Assembly (NCBI RefSeq): GCF_001417965.1
Contig: NW_018388147.1
Span: forward strand, 172,447 to 236,446
Source of the DNA: Exaiptasia diaphana
Lineage: Eukaryota > Cnidaria > Anthozoa > Actiniaria > Aiptasiidae
Reading direction: 5' to 3'
Length of the DNA: 64,000 nucleotides
Part shown: positions 12,081-22,700 of the stretch, in pieces
Position numbering within the stretch: position 1 is the first letter of the stretch
Layout of the letters: every line of letters starts with the position of its first letter
Notes under the pieces: generated by a model
What the model was told of the DNA's origin: nothing
The model's database searches: none
Seen by the model: only the letters and a program-made list of their open reading frames with translations
Made by a program: the position numbers and the translations under genes

Positions 12081-12930
12081 TTTGGCTCTGATTTGTTATC
12101 AGATTGGCTGCTAATTTTCAGATTTCATTTGGCATTGGTGATATTTATTGACTAAGACCATGGATTCTATGTTAATTGATTTTGGCATTGATTTGGAATA
12201 TCTGGAATTGGTAGTCAACTTTGGCCTTTTAATTTGAACATCTCTAAGAACTTTTACAGTTTTGTTTGAACATTGAAAGTCTTTTTTTATCTTACAAGAT
12301 TACTCTCCTTTATTTTAACGTGTCAGTTCATAGAAGTATTTTATATCTGTAACGAAGTAGCTTCAATGACATATATTATCTGATATTGTATACAGCATAT
12401 CATCTTACCCAGCATATTCAATAAGCAAACATTTGTGACTGGTTGAAGTACTCTTGATAAGTTGTCAAGATGTTGTCCATAGTAAGAGGACAGACAACAA
12501 AAAAGCACAAAAACCTCAAGACATAGTATTAGTGTAAAATAAAGAAAAACAAACTCAAAAGATCTCTTGAAAAATTTGTTTTGCCCTTGGAATTCCACCC
12601 ATTCACAATCAAGAAATTCAACTCCAAAATTTATCAACTCACAAAATTATCATGAAATGAAATTTAATTAAAATCAACCAAAATATTATCAACAAGGAAT
12701 CTTCCATTCAGGTAAGTAGAAATCCATGATCTACTTCATACAACCACTAGGGAGGACCACATGACTGCAGAAAGCTTGCTGAAGAAACTGAATTTTAGTA
12801 CCGTGAAAATTTGAGGACATCTTGAATTAACTTTGACTGTCATTCAGAGTATGCTCTTTCTTTCCTTATAATTGATTGAACATTTTACAAGGACTAACTT
12901 CCAGGCATCATTGTAATGCATACATTTTAA

Positions 12931-12936
12931 AATAAA
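12931..12936 (+). terminator. Poly(A) signal of the hnRNP gene
   Basis: AATAAA lies 851 bp after the stop codon; the intervening 12.1-12.9 kb is AT-rich, non-coding and reads as 3' UTR. Confidence 0.5.
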
Positions 12937-12959
12937 CTTGTCAATATGAGCAAGTAAGA

Positions 12960-14140
12960 CTATGAACTTGAATGTAAAGAAAAAGCCTATTCATTAAGAA
13001 GTGTTTAGATTGCTAATGCTTTCCCAACTGAGTTTGTATGAAGTATTTCTGGTTGTCAAGGTAAGTTATACATGGTGTGAATGGGTTATTTATTTGCTAG
13101 AAAATATGTATAACAAAAATCAGAAAATTACTCAAGGCCACTGAAGTCCCTTTTTACATCTACTGTTATGACAACAATCAATATCTTGTCATTGTACAAT
13201 AAGTGTGTGGCTTACTATGAAAGTTTATCATGTTATGAAGAGAGTGTCTAACTGTACGACAAAAGGAAATCCTGATAATTACTGCAACTCCTCAACAATC
13301 AGAACGTCATTTTAAGCGAATTGTATAACCTGCTTTGAGGGAATGATATTGAAAAAATGAAATGTATAAAATCAGTTCTAAATGAAATAAAATTGTTGAC
13401 ACACTGGAATAAAATGGTTTTAAATTTGAAAGGCACAGCCCCTTCGGAGGATAATAGGAAGACGATGTGTATGAATACGTGGAATAAAATTGTTGAGATT
13501 AGTGTATATCAGTTAAATGTTTGTTGTATTTTACAGTGTGTTGATGTCGCCAACCTGCCTTCTAGATTGGCAGTGAAAAAGATAGCTTCTTTACCATGGC
13601 AATGGATGCACTGCAAGTACTCATCAATGAAATCTTGTGATTAAAAGTTTGGTTTCTCAATGAAATTTAGTGAAATTTCAATGAGAATTGGATTTTTGTC
13701 TCAAGCATTTATTCATCAGGGTTCACATGGTAATATATGACATCATATTATTCAGTATTTATGTATTATGTTTCAGGGAAAATAATAAAAAACATTCAAA
13801 AATATGTTGTGTCAAAGTTGTCTTCAAAACATACTCTATTCCCTAAGACAGGAATCACATGTCAAATGCCAGGCTAAACATTGAAATGAAAGTAGAATCT
13901 ATCTACACAAAACGTTTGTCATATTCACATGCAAAGTGAAATAATAGTATAATGTATCCAAAAGAATCCAATGAGAACTTGCCCTAAGATCTGGGACAGT
14001 CAAATATACCAGATGTACCCATGCATCTTTTACCCCCCAAAAAAAGATAAGGAGAGGAATCCAGCAGTAAAATCAACAAATAAAATGAAACTTTCAAATG
14101 TATGAGCTGAGATGCCAAAGTAGACACTTTGCAAACACTT
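12960..14140. other. Intergenic stretch between hnRNP and PRDX4 genes
   Basis: No gene is supported. A 69-bp open stretch on the minus strand at 14143-14211 (MRVRCGVFPDVDQSLF...) begins with ATG and ends at a good donor (GAG|GTAAGT). It could be the first exon of an unidentified minus-strand transcript sharing the PRDX4 promoter, but no downstream exon was found. Confidence 0.4.
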
Positions 14141-14170
14141 ACCTCGATTTCCTTGATGGACAAGAACAGC

Positions 14171-14215
14171 GATTGGTCCACGTCAGGGAATACCCCGCAA
14201 CGAACGCGCATGCGC
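14171..14215. promoter_or_regulatory. PRDX4 promoter: inverted CCAAT box and NRF1 palindrome
   Basis: GATTGG (inverted CCAAT) lies at 14171-14176 and the perfect palindrome GCGCATGCGC at 14206-14215, 30 bp before the ATG. The latter is the NRF1 consensus, typical of CpG-type housekeeping and oxidative-metabolism promoters. Use is inferred from sequence. Confidence 0.5.
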
Positions 14216-14244
14216 TACACCATTGTTAAGAGCTGATTTCCAAA

Positions 14245-16152
14245 ATGGCTTCCATTCAGACATTGTCGTGCATTTTAACTCTTTTTCTTGCTTATTCGCT
14301 TGCCAATAAGGTAGAGGATGAGGAATCCTGCAGGACATATGCTGGTGGACAAGTTTATCCTGAAAGATCGAAAACACCGGAACATGCAATGCACTGGAGC
14401 AAAGCTAGAAGTAAGCTTTTATTACACGTGTTGATAAACACCGACGAATCTGAACAAATATTTTTCAAAAAAAGTGAAATGTGTTAGTTTTTGGATCATA
14501 TTTTTTTCGGTATTCGTTTAACAAAGCATAGCGTTGTAAGGTGTTAAGCGCACAACAAAGCAATGCATCCAGTTGTTGACTTCTATATTGGTTAAACGTT
14601 TTGATCCTTTTGTTCAACATCCTTCCTTCTCGCTGTTGACGATTTGCCATTATGATGCTGTTGTCACGCAACGGTTAAAGCTTATTTACGAGTCTTGCTA
14701 GCTGTGTTCTGTTATTTTCAGAAATATACGATTTGAGTAACTAATTATCGTTTTGCAGACATCATGATTCTCAGTTCTTAGTTTATTTTATTACACTTCT
14801 AAATAGCTTTCGCTAATCCTAGACGGTTCGTAAGAAATTCAAGTAAATAAATAGGTGTAGCTCAGTACATTTGTAATTTTTTAAACAATTCATGTATTCC
14901 TGTTGATTTCCCACCTACAATCTCGATCCATTCATAATTTGTAATCAATTCTTCCCTTCCATTCATTCTGCCATTCAGTTGTCATTTTCTTTCGTTTTAG
15001 TATCTAAGCCAGCACCAGTTTGGGAAGGAAATGCTGTTGTCAATGGTGAATTCAAAGAACTGAAGCTATCTGACTTTCTAGGTGAGAGACAATCTAATAC
15101 TTGTTGAGTTTTCCATGATTTTTGTGAAGTACACTAACATCGCTTTTCTCTTTGTTGTTTGCAAAGTGAACTGACATTATTTCTCTCTTTCAGGAAAATA
15201 TCTTGTTTTCTTTTTTTATCCTCTTGATTTGTAAGTACAACAATAGAAAGAGGGATAAATGTGTGATGAAACAGAAAAGCCCCATGTAGATGTTTTGTGG
15301 ATTTTTTTAATTTTATACAAAGATAACAATGACCTGTTTTCTTCTATAGCACCTTTGTATGTCCAACCGAAATCATTGCCTTCAGCGACCGTATCGAAGA
15401 GTTCCGTGCTATAAACACAGAAGTAGTTGCTTGTTCAGTTGATTCAGTCTTCACACATCTAGCATGGTAAACAAGTATAAGAAAGGCAGTCAATATCATC
15501 AAGGAAACTCTAATACTGTTTGATTGTTATACAGGATAAACACACCTCGTAAAGAAGGAGGACTTGGCAAACTGAAGTATCCTTTGTTGTCAGATCTCAA
15601 TCAACAAATCTCAAAGGATTATGGCGTCCTGTTAGAGAACGAAGGACACACGTTAAGGTAATTAACAATAATTCATAAGTTGAGCTTGACTTTCTCTTGA
15701 TCACACAAAAAAAGCATCCTTGTGTATCTTTAGCCTGATCTTGGGATCCCTGTGGCATTGCCAGGAAGTTATACTTTATCATTTTTATCATGACGTCTTT
15801 GTCTTGTAGAGGTCTGTTTATCATTGATGATAAAGGTATTCTACGGCAGATAACCATGAATGATTTACCGGTAAGATTTTCAGTTCTGTGAATATTGTAA
15901 CTATAATATACATTGTGATGAGAAATTAGAATGTAGGATAATACGATTACTAATGTACATCTATCTTGATGTTTTTAGGTTGGTCGATCTGTAGATGAAA
16001 CCCTTCGCCTTGTCCAGGCATTCCAATACACAGACAAGCATGGCGAAGTTTGTCCTGCTGGCTGGAAACCTGGAAAAGATACCATTATACCAGACCCTAA
16101 AGAAAAGGTCAAGTACTTCAAGAAACAGCCAGAACAAAAAGGAGAATTATAA
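14245..16152 (+). CDS. prdx4: PRDX4-like typical 2-Cys peroxiredoxin, secretory pathway
   Basis: Seven exons (14245-14410, 15001-15081, 15194-15230, 15350-15466, 15535-15657, 15810-15870, 15979-16152) give 252 aa. A signal peptide ([20 protein letters not shown]) precedes the PRDX4-specific N-terminal extension with [12 protein letters not shown]. The peroxidatic Cys is residue 99 in [12 protein letters not shown] and the resolving Cys is residue 220 in [16 protein letters not shown] and the C-terminal KYFKK (YF motif) mark a sensitive 2-Cys enzyme that can be over-oxidised. The family reduces hydrogen peroxide in the ER and passes oxidising equivalents to protein disulfide isomerases. The C-terminus ends QKGEL, reminiscent of but not identical to an ER-retrieval tetrapeptide. 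AATAAA at 16239-16244 ends the transcript. The gene is convergent with GOGAT. Confidence 0.96.
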
Positions 16153-16779
16153 ATCACCAGGAAAATATTATCAACTCACTTTCCTTCCACCAGTTTTCAC
16201 AAGTCTCCAACAGTATCAGTGAACATGTTTGATTTTGTAATAAAGTAAAGATATTTTGTAGGAATTTTACTGCTCAAATATTTAATAAGGTTTTTGTTGG
16301 TTTTAACAAGATTGTTTCATCACCAATATTGTACTTTATTTTAAAAATCTTTCTTTACAATAAATTATAATAAAATAACATCAAAACTCGCATAAAAATG
16401 TATCCCTTTTATTTACATGCACTTATACCTACAATAATAGTTTTATCTATTCTGATACACAAGAATTCTTAGAGTAACCACAAATATACTACAAATAATG
16501 CCAAACAATGTCCAATGCAAATATTTCAAAGTATTAACCAATAAATAGTGCTAAGGGTTGCATACTGAATGGTTTTGCAATCTAATGCACCTTTTAGAAG
16601 GTGTTTTTATCTTTAGTTTCCCTTATACCCCTTGACTTATTTGTTTATTCTTTAGAGTGCCTTCACTATAGTAGCTGTAAATAAATAAACATCTCTGACT
16701 GCCCATATCTCTGATTTATCAATACAGTAGTAAAAATTGAACATAGAAGGATGCAAACCAAGTTGGAATTGCTTAAGTG
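16153..16779. other. Convergent intergenic region PRDX4/GOGAT
   Basis: AT-rich with several AATAAA signals on the plus strand (16239-16244 and again near 16360-16380) and TTTATT, i.e. AATAAA on the minus strand, near 16408. It reads as the 3' UTRs of the two convergent genes. No other gene is seen. Confidence 0.6.
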
Positions 16780-19700
16780 CTATCGTGGCCACTTTGGAGG
16801 CGGTCTTGTGGTGTGGATTTGACCACCAGGTCCAGCCAGTGATGATGTGCCCATCAAAGACAAATCGATTTCTCTAGCAGCTTGACGTCCTTCAGCTATT
16901 GCAGTCACAATGAGGGATTGACCAAAGTGGCAATCTAAAAATATAATATAGATGTTGGGATTCCTGTGTTTTCATTAAAGTAATTTAGCGGGATTCCTGT
17001 GTGCATTTACCTCCTGCGGTGTAGAGTTTATCAATGTTAGTTTGATATTCTCCTCGTTTTGTGGCAAAGTTTCCACGTAAATCCTGCAAGACAATATATG
17101 GTGATGAATGATGATGATTGTAATGATGACTGATAGATAAGAAAATGATGACATTAATGTAATGCTGTAGTCGAGAGTCTCTATAAATCACATATTATCA
17201 AAATATTCCTTATATTGACATACACAAATCATGGTAAAAGCCCATATACTTCTATACGTACGAGTTTCGCGCCAAACTGTTTGGCGAGTGATTTTTCAGG
17301 TCCAATGAATCCCAAAGCAATTAGCACAAGATCAGCTTGTATCACTTGTTCTGTGTTGGGTACTTCTCTTATCGCCCAACGACCGCTTAAATCCTATGAT
17401 TACAAAATCACACTAGTATCGTTTTCGTAACTTAAATTTTACTAAAGACTATTTACGACTATTTTAGCGTTGTTTTTAGCGTTGTTTTTAGCGTTGTAAG
17501 CTTTTTATTCAGCTTAAGAAACCTGCAATGTATGGAATGTATTGCCATATCCGGAAATCACTGCTTATACTATATAACGGTACTATATACGCTTTACCGC
17601 GAAAAAATCGTCAAAACGAAACTTCTCGTTTCCCATATCAACGTCATGTCATACAACGACACACTTTGGAGATGCAACGATAGCAGAAAAGATCATGCGC
17701 CGTATTCATGATATTTACAACGTTGATTTCCCGAAAATAGCTTTAGTGACGTCACTAACACTATCCTTGGACTAAGCGCATCTTTCCAAAAACTCACTAA
17801 AAAGTTTTTGAGAATGACGATGTGTGAGTGTTCGTCCATCGAAGCGATGATGACCATGATTTCCCACTATGACGTTAATTAGTTGCGGTGACAATAACTA
17901 CGCCATTAACGATAAACCAACGATAATATGGGATATGTAATAAGCCTACCTTCACCCACTGAATCTCAACTGCCTTGATACCAGTCACGTGACCATCCTC
18001 GTTACCAATGAACTCCTGATACATAACATGACGTCATTAATGCAAAGGTAATATACATATATCGCAGAACTTGTTACATACTTTACTCATGATATTATAC
18101 ACACGAGGATCACGTCCATATTTGATAGCAACCTACATAGAGAGAAATGAGATAACATTTTAAAAACTATGAAAACACATCTCTTCCTTGAAGGACCAAT
18201 GTGACAAATGTCACTAGTATCATTTCCAGCGTATTATTTCTCATTTTAAATGCTACATTACATAAAGAAACACGAAACAACAATAGACAATGTAAATACC
18301 ATTATATAAACAAACAATTCAAAATACCTCCTCGTGCCCATACTCTACTCGGAATATCCTCGGCCATGTTGGCCATGGGTTGTTTGCTGACCGAGTGTGC
18401 GGTGGCTCAGCAAGAAGCTCAAACGTTGTAATGCTCCTGGCGTCCTGTGTTGCAATAAGAAGCCAAACTTTAGCATATGCCTCAATATGACAAATATCGC
18501 AATAAAAATCTACATGCCTGCCTGACTGAGGTACCAATACAGTCGACTCCAGTGTCTCCTCCACCAATCACAACCACGTCTTTACCCGTGGCGTCCAATG
18601 AAGGCAGATTATAGTTACCTAGGATACGGTTGACATGGTTACGATAAACAAGGTTACGTAGGATGCATAGTATTGCCAAGACGACACCGTGACGTGTCTA
18701 ACAAAACCTAGGCAACTTTTTATTATCATGTGGGATTCATAATTATGCAACTGTACAAACGGTTCTGTTCACCAGAACATCTTATAATTGAGAGTTGAAG
18801 GATTTTCTCACCCATTTGTCTCTTTTGACTTGTCTCCAAGAAGTTCATTGCAAAATGGACTCCCTTCAAGTGACGACCTACAGAGCAATGTCAAAAAATG
18901 TCATATAATTTGTATTCTAAAAAGGTATGGTTACTTTTCTTTTCTAGGTTACATCTTTTCCAAATAAGGTAAAATTACCAAATATGGATATGAACTGATT
19001 TCGAAAAAGGAGTACCTGGAATAGGCAGATCACGTGGCCAAGTTGAGCCCACAGCCAATAGTACAGCGTCATTCTCAGACAAAAGCTCTTTCGCGCCAAC
19101 TGTTTTTCCTACTTCAGCATTAGTCTTAAATATAATACCTTCATCCTTCATCAGGTCAAGACGACGCTGCACAATCTGAACAAAATGAAAGAAAATGGCA
19201 TAAATTTCTCATATTGTTTAAAATTCGTTACGCAAACAACCCAACACAAAAGTTGTTACGGAACGTAATTACTTACGTATTTGTCAAGTTTCATCGACGG
19301 AATTCCGTACGTTAGAAGTCCTCCACAACGATCGTTACGTTCGTACACCGTAACTAAGTGACCAGCCTGTAAGAAACAAAAACAATAATGGCCTTGTGTC
19401 GACAGTTTTACCTTTAACTATGAGACAGGAATTTGATTAAACTACGTCTTTCTTGCTGTAAAAACGATCGGTGCTAAACTTATTTATGCAACAAATAGTA
19501 ATTATTTATATAAGTAATATCTGTTAATGTGCGTTTTGCAAGCCGGAAATTTTAACTCTTTCACTTCATATTTATATTAAGTCGTCAGTCACCTTGTTAA
19601 GCTGCGAGGCTGCAGCCATACCGGCCGGTCCACTCCCCACGATAGCAATGCATTTTCCTGTTCTTTTTAGAGGAATCTAAATACAATAATCATAAAAAAA

Positions 19701-22700
19701 TAAATAAACAAAGTTGACTTATCAGATGCAATCAACAATCACACACTGGACTAGACACTTGGACTAGAGGAGGACTTGAATTGGGTTACCTGTGGCTTAA
19801 TCCAGCCCTTTTCAAAGGCGTGGTCAATAATTGTACATTCGATCTTCTTGATTGTTACTGGTTTGGCGTTAATACTTAGTACACAGGCCCCTTCGCAAGG
19901 CGCCGGGCAAACTCGCCCTGTGAATTCTGGGAAATTGTTGGTCTGTAGAAGTCTATCCAGGGCTTGCTGCCATTCATCCTGAAACAAAGGAGCGTTTTTC
20001 AGCTCACTTACACAAAGATAATACTACGAGCACATTACAATGATAAAGATGGCGACGATGATGGTGATGATAATGATAATAGTGATGATAATGATAATGA
20101 TGGTGATATTATGTGTATACCTGGAATACAAGATCATTCCATTTCGGTATAACATTTCCAAGCGGGCATCCTGTGTTACTCTGGCAAAATGGTACTCCAC
20201 AATCCATGCATCTTGCTGCTTGCACTTTGAGGTCTTGCTTCTTGTGTGAATAGATCTCTTTCCAGTCATTGATGCGTTGTTTAGCAGGACGATAAGGATT
20301 GCCACTTCGAGCATACTTTACAAACCCTCTAGAAACAACAAAACAATGTCACGCAAGCGTACGGCGATTAATGTCACACAAGTGTACGGCGATTAATGTC
20401 ACGCATGCACAAGATCATAGTCACGCGAAAGAATCAGAATACAAGAATCTTGTATGTGTCGTACCTAGTCTTATCGAGGACGCGGTCAATAATCTTCTGT
20501 TCCATCGTCATGTCAGGAATAGCTGACTCGATGTCCACGATCGGTGCGTTGTTGATCTTCTTTACAGGTGGTGGGGAGTCTTCTTTCTTTTCTTTGTTTT
20601 CACTTGATGATCTAGTTTCCTTTTCAATGTTCTTGAAACATTAAGTTTTAAAGGTAAATACATATCGAATAAGAACTTTCTTTGTATAATGAATGTGCAA
20701 TACCTCGTCGCATTCTTTTTGAAGGTTCGCTAATACGTCTTTATATCCTTTGGGGATGATCTGTGAACATAATGTCGTTATTATTATCAATCATAATAAA
20801 TACTGGACATCACTATATTATCTACCCCCCCCCCCCCCCCCAAAAAAAAAAAAAAAACAAACAAACAAGAAAACAAACAAACAAAAAAAAACACACAGCT
20901 GTGGATGTCAAACTTTGGTTTACAATGACTATCATCATTACAAATCTAACATGCCTACCTTTGTAAAATAATGGACAGCACTCGTCCAATCATCCAGCAG
21001 GATCTTTGCCACCCTAGATCCAGTCTTCTCCAAATGTTCCTCCAGCAATCCTTTCAACATATCAACGTCATTTCCAACCACGCTCTCCAGGTCAACAGTG
21101 TCATGGTTGCATTTCAAAGTTAAAGTGTTTTCTCTGTGAACACAATCATTTGTGGATATCAAGATCCTAATGAAATTTATGCAATGAATTATCATCTTAA
21201 CGTCAATGATGCTCTGAAATCATGTCCCTCACCTATCAAGTACAAATGCTATTCCACCGTACATCCCTGCGGCAAAGTTTCGTCCAGTAGAACCAAGAAC
21301 AACCACCATCCCCCCTGTCATGTATTCACAGCAATGATCACCAACACCCTCACATACGGCTACTGCGCCCGAGTTGCGTACACAGAAGCGCTCAGCGGTA
21401 ATACCACGTATAAAAGCCTGAAAACAATCCAAGCAAGAAAATTAGGCGAGCAAATCAGGAAGAGAGAGACAAAAAAGAATATCCCTTGTTGAAATCAAGT
21501 TGAGCCTCCGATTTACCTTGCCTGAGGTTGCTCCATACAAACACGTGTTTCCCACTATGACGTTGTCTTCTGCTTTAAAGTGAGGCCCGTGTTTTCGACT
21601 CGGATACACAATCACGTGACCTCCAGACAGACCCTTAAATATTTATTGATATGTTAGAGCTTAGTCTCTCTTACTGTTAGTAACACAGGTAGCCCACCTT
21701 CCCAACGTAATCATTAGCGTCTCCTTCTAGTTCCAGTGTTATCCCTTTGGATAAAAATGCGCCAAAGCTCTGACCTAAGATAACGCGAAAAAGATGTGAA
21801 GGACCAAAATATTGATTTGGGAGGGGAGGGTGGGGCACACATTATACCTGCTGAGCCATGAACGTTGACGTGAATTGCGTCATCAGGAAGACCTTGCTCA
21901 CCGTAAAGCCTGAGTAGAAAAAACATTGTTAGAACAAGACATATGATTGGTTCCGTAGGAACATACTTGCCTTGCTACATGATAGCTAAGAGTAGTACCC
22001 AGGGCCCTATCGGAATTCACAATAGTCACGTCCAATACCACCCGCGTAATCTTGCCATTCAGTACGTCCTGGGCAGCAGCTATCAGATCATTGTCCTTTA
22101 AGAATATCAAATGTATTAGTTTAGCATTACCACGCCGCAGCATTTCTTAGTATAGTTATAACCTTTGTTGGAAGGTGTTCAAAAACACTGTAGGAAAACT
22201 GACGCTTCTCCCCCTGTCTTTTTTCTGTCTTTTTTCAATATTATAATTGATAATTTTGAGAGTATTTCTTTCTTCTTCCTTTTATGATCTAAAATGTCAT
22301 TGAGATTGACTAAAACATATGATCAAAAAAGCACCAGGAAGATCGTCCTAGTTTTCTGAATTTTTCGTCATTTATTGCAACTTCTAGCAAGATTTTATTG
22401 ATAACTATCGAGTTTCAATAATAATTTATTAGTAAAGCCAGTGGCAAATCCACAACATCACAAATGAGGGCGGCCAACCCAAGAAAAAATATCAAAATGA
22501 AGATTTAGGGCTGCGGAAAATGAATATTTTTTCATACGAACGCTACCGAGTTGTTTTTCATAATTAGCCCCATTTTTTCTTTTATATACTCAGTTATATC
22601 ATAATTCTTATTTCTATATTTTTGAACTCTGATCTAAAATGGGAGATAGCTAACAAACCTAATCACCACCTCCCCCTAGATCAGCAGTTGAAAGCTGTAA

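Noticed and set aside
11443-12114. 223-residue Val/Met/Glu-rich plus-strand frame
   Set aside because: Out-of-frame reading of the same RGG repeat, whose true frame is fixed by RRM3 and the final exon.
13357-13644. 95-residue plus-strand frame after the hnRNP gene
   Set aside because: AT-rich, no recognisable motif, and no transcript logic after the hnRNP poly(A) signal.
18479-18517. GT donors after GOGAT exon 18518-18618
   Set aside because: GTCAGG and GTAGAT donors either drop the conserved TSVRQ residues or break phase; the GC donor keeps the family sequence.
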